From Roseateles_B sp041906185 (GTDB taxonomy: Bacteria > Pseudomonadota > Gammaproteobacteria > Burkholderiales > Burkholderiaceae_C): a DNA stretch of 64,000 nt. The DNA is taken from assembly GCA_041906185.1 (NCBI GenBank), contig JAYRJQ010000010.1, positions 1 through 64,000 of the forward strand, written 5' to 3'. Shown here piece by piece: positions 48,698 to 56,698 of the stretch. The translations under genes were made by a program, and so were the position numbers. Under the pieces are notes generated by a model. The model made no database searches, was not told the origin of the DNA, and saw only the letters and a program-made list of their open reading frames with translations. How positions within the stretch are numbered: the first letter of the stretch is position 1; each line of letters starts with the position of its first letter.

Positions 48698-48835
48698 CGT
48701 GCCGCGGCTCTGGCTGCGCACACCGCCGATTTACCAACTACTTGCGGGCGGTCAACAAGTACGGCTAAAGCGTTGCGGCTCCGACGATGCCCCGGGCCGG
48801 CAAACGCCGGTGATGAGGGCACTCGGAGTTTTTTC
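48698..48835 (+). promoter_or_regulatory. Structured 5' leader with hairpin that buries the ribosome binding site
   Basis: A three-part stem: CTCCGA (48779-48784) with TCGGAG (48823-48828), TGCCC (48788-48792) with GGGCA (48817-48821), and CCGGC-AAAC-GCCGG (48797-48810). Six T residues follow, then C and the ATG at 48836. The GGAG in the 3' arm is the only Shine-Dalgarno candidate and is seven bases from the ATG. A further ACTTG/CAAGT hairpin lies near 48738-48760. It can be read as an RNA switch, a thermosensor, an attenuator, or the terminator of a small RNA of about 135 nt; I recognise no known riboswitch class. Confidence 0.5.
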
Positions 48836-49306
48836 ATGCACGGTCTCGCCGATTTCGATCGCCTCCTCAGCGGCCACGCCGCCGCCTCGCGCCACTGGCT
48901 GCGCAGCGAGCGCACCCCGGCCCGCGCCTCTGCCGCGCTGTCCCCGCTGTCCCCGATCTCTACCACCCGCCAACTGCGCGACCCGCAGGGCCAGGCCGTG
49001 GCCGAGTGGTCCGGCACGCCGAGCCTGGCCGAGATCCTCGCGGCGGCCCACCGTCTCCAGCCGGGCGACTGGTGCGGCGCGCTCGCTGAGGAAGGGCAGG
49101 GCACCGCCGGCCAGCCGGCCTGGCGCCTCGCGCTGTTCCGCGCCGACCGCCACGGCCAGCCGCGTCTGGGTCGGGACACCGGTCCGCTGTGGATCAGCCC
49201 CGTCCTGGCGGCGCGTGCGGGCGAACGCCCCGCCGAGCTGCTGCAGTCCCTGCGCCGTGCGGCCGTGCAGGCGCTGTGGGCGCAGGGCTGGCAACTGGGC
49301 GCCTGA
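48836..49306 (+). CDS. Hypothetical protein
   Basis: 156 residues from MHGLADFDRLLSGHAAASRH; I do not recognise the family. It is soluble by composition, with an Ala/Ser/Arg-rich N-terminus, a central RQLRDPQGQAVAEWSGTPSL, and a C-terminal amphipathic helix rich in Arg/Ala (RPAELLQSLRRAAVQALWAQ). The frame is open to 48773, but ATG 48836 has the only ribosome binding site (GGAG at 48825-48828), which is sequestered in the leader hairpin. It converges on the SirB-like gene, with a perfect palindrome over the two stop codons. Confidence 0.6.
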   Translation: MHGLADFDRLLSGHAAASRHWLRSERTPARASAALSPLSPISTTRQLRDPQGQAVAEWSGTPSLAEILAAAHRLQPGDWCGALAEEGQGTAGQPAWRLALFRADRHGQPRLGRDTGPLWISPVLAARAGERPAELLQSLRRAAVQALWAQGWQLGA

Positions 49307-49317
49307 GCGCTCAGGCG
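49300..49317. repeat. 18-bp perfect palindrome over convergent stop codons
   Basis: CGCCTGAGC/GCTCAGGCG without loop. The plus-strand TGA (49304-49306) and minus-strand TGA (49313-49311) lie symmetrically within it. Confidence 0.5.
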
Positions 49318-49691
49318 AGCCCGAGGGTGGGGGATCGCGTGATCGCGGCGCCCATCATGTAGGCCAGCAGCAGCAGCGCCAGCAAATAGCCCAGCACGCG
49401 GAACTCGCCGCGGCCCATGGCCCAGTGGGCGCAGACGGTATAGCCCACCAGCGCCAGCAGCTTGGCCGTGAGCCAGGTGTCGCGCGTGAGTGAGTAGCCG
49501 ATGGAGCCCCAGAGGCTCAGGCCGCAGACCGTCAGCATGGTGTCGACGCCGAAGACCATGGAGCGCAGGCGCACGTCCATCGACCATTCCGCACCGAACT
49601 GGAAGGCCAGCCCGCGGACGATGAACAGCCCCACGCTGCACCAGGCCAGCAGGGCGTGGATGAACACCATCTGGCTGTAGAACCAGTCCAT
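49311..49691 (-). CDS. SirB family membrane protein
   Basis: 126 residues with four hydrophobic helices (about 5-26, 46-66, 72-92 and 96-115). The pattern of an N-terminal helix with histidine and LFIVRGLAF, VDTMLTVCGLSLW and a C-terminal glycine-rich helix fits the SirB (invasion gene expression up-regulator) family, whose biochemical role is unknown. It is separated from the upstream PurM-like gene by a terminator. Confidence 0.72.
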   Translation of the reverse strand: MDWFYSQMVFIHALLAWCSVGLFIVRGLAFQFGAEWSMDVRLRSMVFGVDTMLTVCGLSLWGSIGYSLTRDTWLTAKLLALVGYTVCAHWAMGRGEFRVLGYLLALLLLAYMMGAAITRSPTLGLA

Positions 49692-49781
49692 CTTGCGCAG
49701 TCTCCTCTGTACTCCCGTGGCGCGGAGCTTGTGCCGGCCGGCGCATCGCTGTCAAGGCGGGCTCGCCAGGATCCCGACGTG

Positions 49782-49815
49782 AAAAAGCCTGCCGAGGCGG
49801 GGCCCGGGCAGGCTT
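49782..49815 (-). terminator. Intrinsic terminator of the PurM-like gene
   Basis: 9-bp stem AAGCCTGCC/GGCAGGCTT (49785-49815) followed on the minus strand by TTTTTC, 23 nt after the stop. Confidence 0.8.
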
Positions 49816-49837
49816 CGAGGGGCTCCGTGGCGCGCGA

Positions 49838-50962
49838 TCAGCGCAGCTGGAGGTCGTCGTCGCTGAAGCGGATGTTCAGGGGCTCGATCAGCAGCTGCTT
49901 CTCGCCGTCCTCGAGCTGGCCCGCCACCCAGGCGTCGATGCCGCAGGCCTTGGAGATCTCGACCACCTTCGCGGCCTGATCGGCCGGCACGAAGATGGCG
50001 AAGCCCGCGCCCATGTTGAGCGTGGAGTAGGCCTCACGGTCGTCCTGCTTGGCATGCTCCTGCATGAACTTCAGCACCGGCGTGACCGGCGGCACCGTGT
50101 GGATGCGGTACGTGAACTGCCCCGGGTGGCGCAGCAGCTTGCGCCAGCCGTGGCCGGTGATGTTGGCGCAGTAGTGGGGGATGATGCCGGCCTTGTAGAG
50201 GGCCTCGGTCACCGGCGAGTACAGCACGGTGGGGGCCAGCAGGGCCTCGCCGTAGCTCAGGCCGGGGCTGATCTCGGTGAGGTAGCCCTCGGGCAGGCGC
50301 TCGACCAGCTTGCGGGCCAGGGACAGGCCGTTGGCGTGGATGCCGCTGGAGGCCAGCAGCACGATGGCATCGCCGGCGCCGAGCTTGTCACCCACGGACA
50401 GGCGCTCCTTCGGGTTGATCAGGCCGGTGCAGGAGGCGGCCAGGTCGATGCGGCCTTCCTCGACGATGCCGGCCAGCGCGGGCGTCTCGCCGCCGCCCCA
50501 GGCGACCTGGCAGGTGTCGCAGGCCTTCTTCCAGCCCTCGACCAGGGCCTGGGCGCGCAGCTTGTCGCCGAACCAGTCCGAGCCGCCGGCGGCCCAGTAG
50601 GCCTGCACGACGAGCGGCGTGGCGCCCACGGTGATCAGGTCGTTGATGGCCATGGCAATCGTGTCCTGGGCGATGCCGGCGTAGAAGCTCTTGCCGGTCA
50701 GCGTGGACATCTCGTCGGCCACCAGGGTCTTGGTGCCCAGGCATTCGACGATGGAGGCCAGGTAGAAGGGGCCCACGTCCACCACATAGGCCGACTCGCC
50801 GCGCGAGGCCTTGACCTCGGTGAAGCCATGGCCGCCCAGGTGGGCCGCGGTGGCCGCGGCGGCGCGCTGGGCGCTGATCTTCAGGGGGTCGATGAGGTCG
50901 TAGTTGACGCCGGCCTGTTCGTAGCTCAGCGTGTCGGGAGAGGAGGGGGCGTGCGTGCTCAT
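49838..50962 (-). CDS. AIR synthase (PurM)-like protein, divergent
   Basis: 374 residues of the PurM/SelD/ThiL superfamily. Recognisable: SYEQAGVNYDLIDP at the start, AIND-type AMAINDLITVGATPLVVQAY (about 115), the glycine motif WGGGETPALAGIV, SSGIHANGLSLARK and NMGAGFAIFV. It differs from housekeeping PurM at the nucleotide/substrate loop, where DGVGTK is replaced by ECLGTKTLVADEM, and it is longer than usual. It may be a second cyclo-ligase class or a kinase-like relative; purM is normally elsewhere in Burkholderiales. A GATAAT box ends 8 nt before its ATG. Divergent from dnaX. Confidence 0.75.
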   Translation of the reverse strand: MSTHAPSSPDTLSYEQAGVNYDLIDPLKISAQRAAAATAAHLGGHGFTEVKASRGESAYVVDVGPFYLASIVECLGTKTLVADEMSTLTGKSFYAGIAQDTIAMAINDLITVGATPLVVQAYWAAGGSDWFGDKLRAQALVEGWKKACDTCQVAWGGGETPALAGIVEEGRIDLAASCTGLINPKERLSVGDKLGAGDAIVLLASSGIHANGLSLARKLVERLPEGYLTEISPGLSYGEALLAPTVLYSPVTEALYKAGIIPHYCANITGHGWRKLLRHPGQFTYRIHTVPPVTPVLKFMQEHAKQDDREAYSTLNMGAGFAIFVPADQAAKVVEISKACGIDAWVAGQLEDGEKQLLIEPLNIRFSDDDLQLR

Positions 50963-50970
50963 GGGGCGCG

Positions 50971-50976
50971 ATTATC
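50971..50976 (-). promoter_or_regulatory. Candidate -10 box of the PurM-like gene
   Basis: Minus-strand GATAAT, eight bases before the ATG at 50962; predicts a leaderless or near-leaderless message. Confidence 0.42.
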
Positions 50977-51027
50977 GGTCATGGCCGGGACTTCCCCGAA
51001 GCGTCCGGCGCGGGGGCCGCCGGCCCG

Positions 51028-51033
51028 TAGAAT
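51028..51033 (+). promoter_or_regulatory. Candidate -10 box of dnaX
   Basis: TAGAAT, eight bases before the dnaX ATG; no ribosome binding site is present, so a leaderless message is plausible. Confidence 0.42.
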
Positions 51034-51041
51034 CCGCCGCC

Positions 51042-53282
51042 ATGAGCTACCAGGTTCTCGCCCGCAAGTACCGCCCCCACCGTTTCGAGGAACTGGTGGG
51101 CCAAGAGCACGTCGTGCAGGCGCTGGCCAATGCGCTGACGCAGCAGCGGCTGCACCACGCCTACCTCTTCACGGGGACGCGCGGCGTGGGCAAGACCACC
51201 GTCTCGCGCATCCTGGCCAAGAGCCTGAACTGCACCGGCGCGGACGGGCAGGGCGGCATCACGGCCCAGCCCTGCGGCGTCTGCCCGGCCTGCCGGGACA
51301 TCGATGCCGGCCGCTTCGTGGACTATGTGGAGCTCGACGCCGCCTCCAACCGCGGCGTGGAGGAAATCTCCCAGCTGCTGGACCAGGCGGTCTACAAGCC
51401 GGTGGTGGGGCGCTTCAAGGTCTACATGATCGACGAAGTGCACATGCTCTCGAACACCGCCTTCAACGCGATGCTCAAGACGCTGGAGGAGCCGCCGGAG
51501 TACCTCAAGTTCGTGCTCGCCACGACGGACCCGCAGAAGGTGCCGGTGACCGTGCTGTCCCGCTGCCTGCAGTTCAATCTGCGCCCGATGGCGCCGCAGA
51601 ACGTGCAGATGCACCTGGGCCGTGTGCTGGAGGCCGAGCAGGTGCCGGTGGATGCCGGCTCGCTGCGCCTGCTGGCGCGTGCGGCGCGGGGCTCCATGCG
51701 CGATGCGCTCTCGCTGACGGACCAGGCCATCGCCTTCGGTTCGGGCACGTTGAGCGAGGACGGCGTGCGCCAGATGCTGGGCACGGTCGATCGAAGCCAC
51801 GTCATCGCCATCCTCGACGCCCTGATCGCGGCGGACGGCCCGGCCGTGGTGGCCGCGGCGGATCGTCTGCGGGATCTCGGCCTGTCGGCCGGCGGCACGC
51901 TGGAAGACCTGGCCACCGCGCTGCAGCAGATGGCCATCGCCCAGGCGGCGCCCGGCGCGCTGGACCCGCAGGACCCGGACAGCGCCGAGGCCCAGCGCCT
52001 GGCCGCCGCCCTGCCGGCCGATGAGATCCAGCTGATGTACAGCATGGCCCTGCATGGCCGCCAGGAACTGCCGCTGGCGCCGGACGAATACGCCGGCCTC
52101 GTGATGGTGCTGCTGCGCATGCTGGCCTTTCGTCCCCGGGGCGGGGCGGCGCTGAATGCCGGGGGTGGCGCGTCGGCCGGGGCCGGTGCTGCGCCTGCCG
52201 CCACGGCTTCCTCGGCGGCAGCCGCGCCCCTGCTGCGTCCGGCCGCCACCGCCGCGATGGCGGTGCCGGCGCGCATGCCGGCGGCAGCCGCCGCGCCCGT
52301 GGCTGCAGTGGCAGCGGCGCCCGTGACGGCTGCCGTTGCGGCACCCGCCGTGACGCCGGCTGTGGCGCCCACTCCATCGCCTGCTCAAGCGCCCGTGGTG
52401 ATGCCGCCCGAAGCAGTGCAGTCGGCGCCGGAAGCGCCTGCGCAAGACCTGACCCCCGCGTCGTCCGCCGATCCGGCCCCCGTGGCGACGGCGCCGGCTG
52501 AGGTGGCACCCGACGTGATCGATGCCGAGCCCCCGGTCGAGGGCGAGCACAACTCGCCGGTCCCGCGCGCCATGGAGGCTGCGCCGGCGGTGCAGGCGGC
52601 GCCCGCGCCCGTGCCCGCCCAGCCCCCCGCATCGCCGGCGCCCTCGCTGCTGGCCCGCAGCCGGCCGGGTGACGCCGTCTCTCCCAGCGCCCGCCTGCGC
52701 CCCCGGCCGGTCGTGCATGCGGACGCGCCCGAGGAATCGGGCGATGAGCCGCCGCCCTGGCTGGACGCACCGCCGGCCGATGAGGACGGCGCCGTCATGT
52801 CCGCCGACGCGGGCCTGGACCTGCCCGATCCCTCGTCGCGCGGCGAAGGCGGCTATGCATCGACCGCCGGCGGCGCCATCGCTTTGCAGGGCACGGCCCT
52901 GGGTGAGCGCTGGGCGGCCGTCATGAAGCAGCTGGGCCTGACGGCGCTGCCGCGCGAGCTGGGCATGCAGGCCGAGTGCCTGGCCATCGACGAGAGCGTG
53001 CAGCCGCAGCAGTGGCGCTTCCGCGTCGAGCGGGACTCCCTGCGCCAGCCGGCGCTGAAGGACAAGCTGCAGGCCGCGCTGGCGGCACATCTGCAGGTGG
53101 ACGTCCGCATCGAACTCGAGGCGGGCATCGCCACCGATTCGCCTGCCCTGCGCGAGGCCACCGAGGCGCAGGCCCGGCAGCGTCGCGCCGAACAGATCAT
53201 TCTTGAGGACCCGCTGGTCAAGGAACTGCTCGCGCAGTTCAAGACGGCACGCATCGTGCCCGGGTCCATCAAGCCTCACTGA
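51042..53282 (+). CDS. dnaX: DNA polymerase III subunit tau/gamma
   Basis: 746-residue clamp-loader ATPase. MSYQVLARKYRPHRFEELVG at the start, Walker A GTRGVGKTTVSRILAK (about 45-60), four zinc cysteines (C67, then CGVCPAC) and Walker B VYMIDEVHMLS; the polymerase-binding tau domain is at the C-terminus after a very Ala/Pro-rich linker (about 375-600). I saw no A6G-type slippery heptamer, so a gamma product by the E. coli frameshift mechanism is not supported. ATG 51042 lacks a ribosome binding site. ybaB follows after 74 nt. Confidence 0.96.
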   Translation: MSYQVLARKYRPHRFEELVGQEHVVQALANALTQQRLHHAYLFTGTRGVGKTTVSRILAKSLNCTGADGQGGITAQPCGVCPACRDIDAGRFVDYVELDAASNRGVEEISQLLDQAVYKPVVGRFKVYMIDEVHMLSNTAFNAMLKTLEEPPEYLKFVLATTDPQKVPVTVLSRCLQFNLRPMAPQNVQMHLGRVLEAEQVPVDAGSLRLLARAARGSMRDALSLTDQAIAFGSGTLSEDGVRQMLGTVDRSHVIAILDALIAADGPAVVAAADRLRDLGLSAGGTLEDLATALQQMAIAQAAPGALDPQDPDSAEAQRLAAALPADEIQLMYSMALHGRQELPLAPDEYAGLVMVLLRMLAFRPRGGAALNAGGGASAGAGAAPAATASSAAAAPLLRPAATAAMAVPARMPAAAAAPVAAVAAAPVTAAVAAPAVTPAVAPTPSPAQAPVVMPPEAVQSAPEAPAQDLTPASSADPAPVATAPAEVAPDVIDAEPPVEGEHNSPVPRAMEAAPAVQAAPAPVPAQPPASPAPSLLARSRPGDAVSPSARLRPRPVVHADAPEESGDEPPPWLDAPPADEDGAVMSADAGLDLPDPSSRGEGGYASTAGGAIALQGTALGERWAAVMKQLGLTALPRELGMQAECLAIDESVQPQQWRFRVERDSLRQPALKDKLQAALAAHLQVDVRIELEAGIATDSPALREATEAQARQRRAEQIILEDPLVKELLAQFKTARIVPGSIKPH

Positions 53283-53356
53283 AAGCCGGCGCGAGCACCG
53301 CTCGGCCCGAACGCTTTCGGCCTTAGACACTGACAACGAAACCAGGAGTGTGAATC

Positions 53357-53683
53357 ATGATGAAGGGTCAACTTGCCGGCCTGATGAAGCAGGCCCAGGC
53401 CATGCAGGACAACCTCAAGAAGGCGCAGGACGAGCTCGCGCTGGTCGAGGTCGAGGGCCAGTCCGGCGCCGGCCTGGTCAAGGTCCTGATGACCTGCAAG
53501 CACGACGTCAAGCGCGTCACCATCGACCCCAGCCTGCTGGCCGATGACAAGGACATGCTCGAGGACCTCGTGGCCGCTGCATTCAATGACGCCGTGCGCC
53601 GTGCCGAGCAGGTCAGCACCGAGAAGATGGGCAAGCTGACGGCCGGCATGCCGCTGCCTCCGGGCATGAAATTCCCGTTCTGA
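53357..53683 (+). CDS. ybaB: YbaB/EbfC nucleoid-associated protein
   Basis: 108 residues. The hallmark GQLAGLMKQAQAMQDNLKKA (N-terminal helix), GAGLVKVLMTCKHDVKRV (central strands) and LPPGMKFPF at the C-terminus identify this small dimeric DNA-binding protein. Conserved between dnaX and recR. AGGAG at 53344-53348 is its ribosome binding site; a second ATG immediately follows the first. Confidence 0.95.
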   Translation: MMKGQLAGLMKQAQAMQDNLKKAQDELALVEVEGQSGAGLVKVLMTCKHDVKRVTIDPSLLADDKDMLEDLVAAAFNDAVRRAEQVSTEKMGKLTAGMPLPPGMKFPF

Positions 53684-53689
53684 AGGACC

Positions 53690-53762
53690 ACCCCCTACGG
53701 GCTTCGCCCGCCCCCTCAAGGGGGCACAGCCGTAGGACCGGCAGAGCCGGATCCTCGGCTGT
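53690..53762. repeat. Three-hairpin palindromic element between ybaB and recR
   Basis: CGGGC-TTC-GCCCG (53698-53710), CCCCCT-CA-AGGGGG (53711-53724) and a long stem ACAGCCG...CGGCTGT (53726-53762) that continues as AGGA/TCCT and CCGGC/GCCGG with two single-base bulges. It has the same order of hairpins as the insert in hrpA. Confidence 0.6.
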
Positions 53763-53767
53763 CGCTT

Positions 53768-53874
53768 GATAAGGCATGGGGTGCCCTGCGGGCTGCTTGG
53801 TCCCGCGGGGCGGTAGAGCTGGCCTCATGGTGGTCACTCGATGAGGCACGGGGCGCCCTGCGGGCTGCTGGGTC
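53768..53874. repeat. Imperfect 35-bp direct repeat with 72-bp period
   Basis: Copies begin at 53768 and 53840 and share the words GGGGYGCCCTGCGGGCTGCT and the flanking GATRAGGCAYG. With the preceding palindromic element they fill the 304-bp ybaB-recR gap; no gene is seen there. Confidence 0.55.
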
Positions 53875-53987
53875 TCTCGTTCAGACGGAAGGGCGCCTTG
53901 GGGGCTTCGGTGCTCTTCGGAGATTGCACCTTCGGAGCGTGGCGCAGATCTCGTCCGGAAGCGTACTGAGCACAGGCAGGAACTGCA

Positions 53988-54569
53988 TTGAACGCACTTG
54001 AGCAATTGATCGATGCGCTGCGCTGCCTGCCCGGGGTGGGGCAGAAGTCGGCGCAGCGGATGGCCTATCACCTGCTGCAGCATGACCGGGCGGGCGCGGT
54101 GCGTCTGTCGGAGGCGCTGCGGGCCGCGGGTGAGCGGGTGGGGCACTGCGAGCGCTGCTACACCTTCAGCGAGGCCGGGCTGTGCGAGATCTGCCGGGAC
54201 GACGGGCGTGACGCGCGGCTGCTGGCCGTCGTCGAAACGCCAGCGGACCAGGCGGCGCTGGAACGCACCGGCTCCTACCGCGGCTACTACTTCGTGCTGC
54301 AGGGGCGGGTGAGCCCGCTCGACGGCATCGGCGGGCGGGAGATCGGCGTGCGCCAGCTGCTGGAGCGGGTGCAGGATGGCCCGCTCGAGGAAGTGATCCT
54401 GGCCACCAGCTTCACGGCGGAGGGCGAGGCGACGGCGCACGTGCTGGCGCAGGCGCTGCGCTCGCGCGGCGTCAAGTCCACGCGTCTGGCACGTGGCGTG
54501 CCGGTGGGCAGCGAGCTGGAATACGTGGATCTCGGTACCATCGCCCACGCGCTGGTGGACCGTCGCTGA
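53988..54569 (+). CDS. recR: Recombination mediator RecR (TTG start)
   Basis: 193 residues. Helix-hairpin-helix CLPGVGQKSAQRMAYHLL (about 13-30), C4 zinc finger CERCYTFSEAGLCEIC (about 54-69), TOPRIM domain with VVETPADQAALE, and the C-terminal Walker-B-like SELEYVDLGTIAHAL. It works with RecF and RecO in loading RecA at gaps. The start is a TTG at 53988 with GGCAGGAA upstream; there is no ATG or GTG that would give a normal N-terminus. Confidence 0.94.
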   Translation: MNALEQLIDALRCLPGVGQKSAQRMAYHLLQHDRAGAVRLSEALRAAGERVGHCERCYTFSEAGLCEICRDDGRDARLLAVVETPADQAALERTGSYRGYYFVLQGRVSPLDGIGGREIGVRQLLERVQDGPLEEVILATSFTAEGEATAHVLAQALRSRGVKSTRLARGVPVGSELEYVDLGTIAHALVDRR

Positions 54570-54627
54570 CGTCCGTGCGCTTCGCAGCTGAACGAACGCG
54601 CCACGGCGCCTCCTTGAAAGGCAAGAC

Positions 54628-55020
54628 ATGACCCTCGCCAACACATGCATCATCGTGGCAGCCCTGCTGCCCATCGTCTGTGCAGGACTCGCCAAGTCCA
54701 AGGGCTTCGGCAAGCGCCGCCGTGACGGCGGCTATGACAACCACGACCCGCGCAGCTGGATGGCCGGCCTGCAGGGTTGGCAGGCGCGCGCCAATGCCGC
54801 GCAAGCCAACAGCTTCGAGGCCCTGCCGCTGTTCATCGCGGGGGTGCTGGCGGCCCAGCAGATGCAGGCGCCGCAGGATCGCATCGACCTGCTGGCGGCC
54901 TCGTTCATCGGGATCCGCCTGATTTACATCGCCGTCTACCTGGCCGACCAGGCCACGCTGCGTTCCGTGGTGTGGGCGGCCGGGCTGGCCTGCTCGATCG
55001 GGCTCTTCTTCCTGCGCTGA
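54628..55020 (+). CDS. MAPEG family membrane protein
   Basis: 130 residues with four hydrophobic helices (about 4-22, 62-80, 88-106, 110-129). The segment GWQARANAAQANSFEALPLF is the diagnostic MAPEG loop (helix 2, with the RAxxAxxNxxE-type pattern). Eukaryotic relatives act on glutathione or eicosanoids; bacterial members of this type are uncharacterised. AAGG at 54617-54620 may be its ribosome binding site. It converges on mltD. Confidence 0.88.
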   Translation: MTLANTCIIVAALLPIVCAGLAKSKGFGKRRRDGGYDNHDPRSWMAGLQGWQARANAAQANSFEALPLFIAGVLAAQQMQAPQDRIDLLAASFIGIRLIYIAVYLADQATLRSVVWAAGLACSIGLFFLR

Positions 55021-55075
55021 GCACGCGCAGGCGCCGTCGGGCAAGGGCGCCCCGGCGCCGCGCGTGAGCGGCCGA

Positions 55076-56698
55076 TCAGCGCTGTGCCAGCGTCGGGTTG
55101 TTGCGGGCGCCCAGCGCCACGCGCGTGCCGCCGGCCTTGGCGCTGACCTTGGTCGTGCGCGAGGCCGTGCTGCCCTTGCCGGACTTCTTGCTGCTGCTCC
55201 CGCCATTGGCGGCCACGCGCACCGGCGCGGCGTTCGGGCTGTAGACGACCAGCGTCTGGCCCGCCTTGAGCTGGGACTTGCTGCTGAGCTTGTTCCACTG
55301 CGCGAACTGATCCACGCTCACGCGGTAGCGCGTGGCGAGGCTGGCCACGGTGTCCCCGCGCGCGGCCTTGAACTGCATGCGGCGCAGGGGCGGGGTGTCC
55401 GGCGTCAGCGCCATGCTCGCGTTCTCGGCGAGGTGCTCGGAGACGTCCTGGTCCCGGTGCGCGGTGCGCGGCACCAGCAGCGTCGAGCCCTGCTTCACGA
55501 GCATGCGCGGCGGGATGGTGTTGACCTCGCGCAGCTGGCTCTCGTTCATGCCGACCTGCTTCGCGGCATCGGCCGGGCTCATGGTCTTGGGCACGACCCA
55601 GGCCGTCCAGGTGGCCAGCGGGCCTTCATGCGCCGCGAGGCTGGCGACGAAGGCGCCGGCGTTGTCGTAGGGCAGCAGGATCTGCGGCGTGCTGGCCGCG
55701 AGGATCACCGGCTTGTTCATCTGCGGATTGAAGGCCTTGAAGGCGTCGACCTCCATGCCGGCCAGGCGCGCCGCCACCTCGACGTCCATGTCGCGGTCGA
55801 TGCGCACGGTCAGGAAGTAGGGATGGTTCGCGACGTCGGGCAGGGCCAGGCCATAGGCCTCGGGGCGCAGCACGATGTTCTTCACGGCCTGCAGCTTGGG
55901 CAGGTAGTAGCGGGTCTCGTCGGGGATGCGCAGGCTGTCGTAGTCGATGGGCAGGCCGGCGGCGAGGTTGCGCTTCACGGCCTTCTGCACATTGCCCGGG
56001 CCCCAGTTGTAGGCGGCGAGGGCGAGCTGCCAGTCGCCGTCGAACATCTTGTTGAGGCGGCCGAGGTAGTCCAGCGCGGCGCGCGTGGAGGCCAGGACGT
56101 CGCGGCGGTCGTCGCGGAAGATGTTCTGCTTGAGCGCGAAGTCCCGGCCCGTGGCGGGCATGAACTGCCACATGCCCACGGCCTTGGCGGTGGACTGGGC
56201 ATCGGTGCGGAAGGCGCTCTCGACGAAGGGCAGCAGCGCGAGCTCGGTGGGCATGCCGCGCTTCTCGACCTCTTCCACGACGTGGTAGAGGTAGCGGCTG
56301 CCGCGCTCGGTCATGCGCTGGACGTAGTCCGGCCGCGCGGCGTACCAGGCCTCGGCCTTGCGCACGCCTTCATTGTTCAGCTCGGGCATCGCGAAGCCCT
56401 TGCGCACGCGGGCCCAGAGGTCGGCGCGGGCATTGGCGTCCGCCAGGTCGATCTTCTCGCCCGGGTTCAGGGTGTCCTCGAGCAGGCCGTAGTCCAGGGC
56501 CGCGGGCGCGTGCTGCACCAGCGGTGGCATCTCCAGCGAGCCGCTGCCCGGTGCGCTGCCGGCCGCCGGCGGCTGGCCGTCGAGCGGGCCGTCCGTCGTC
56601 CGGGGGGCGTGGGCGCAGGCGCCGAGCAGCAGCAGGGTGCAGACGCCGATCAGGCCGCGCGAGGGCAGGGAGCGGGGCAGGGCGGGCAGTTTCTTCAT
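55076..56698 (-). CDS. mltD: Membrane-bound lytic murein transglycosylase D
   Basis: 540-residue outer-membrane lipoprotein. Signal peptide with lipobox LLLLGACAH (cysteine about residue 25), SLT domain (about 105-260) with the catalytic glutamate in PFVESAFRTDAQS, GMWQFMPATGRDF and LALAAYNWGPGN, then LysM-type segments (about 340-390 and 440-490, GDTVASLATRYRVSVDQFAQ) binding peptidoglycan. The basic Ser/Lys-rich tail is variable. It cleaves murein to 1,6-anhydro sugars. Its ATG overlaps the gloB stop (ATGA); the longer frame to 56896 lies in gloB. Confidence 0.93.
   Translation of the reverse strand: MKKLPALPRSLPSRGLIGVCTLLLLGACAHAPRTTDGPLDGQPPAAGSAPGSGSLEMPPLVQHAPAALDYGLLEDTLNPGEKIDLADANARADLWARVRKGFAMPELNNEGVRKAEAWYAARPDYVQRMTERGSRYLYHVVEEVEKRGMPTELALLPFVESAFRTDAQSTAKAVGMWQFMPATGRDFALKQNIFRDDRRDVLASTRAALDYLGRLNKMFDGDWQLALAAYNWGPGNVQKAVKRNLAAGLPIDYDSLRIPDETRYYLPKLQAVKNIVLRPEAYGLALPDVANHPYFLTVRIDRDMDVEVAARLAGMEVDAFKAFNPQMNKPVILAASTPQILLPYDNAGAFVASLAAHEGPLATWTAWVVPKTMSPADAAKQVGMNESQLREVNTIPPRMLVKQGSTLLVPRTAHRDQDVSEHLAENASMALTPDTPPLRRMQFKAARGDTVASLATRYRVSVDQFAQWNKLSSKSQLKAGQTLVVYSPNAAPVRVAANGGSSSKKSGKGSTASRTTKVSAKAGGTRVALGARNNPTLAQR

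Noticed and set aside
48698..48835. 6S RNA or tmRNA in the leader before 48836
   Set aside because: It lacks the length and the conserved tmRNA or 6S features; only the terminal hairpin is well formed.
51042..53282. Programmed frameshift in dnaX producing gamma
   Set aside because: No A-rich slippery heptamer of the E. coli type was seen; the linker is G/C-rich throughout.
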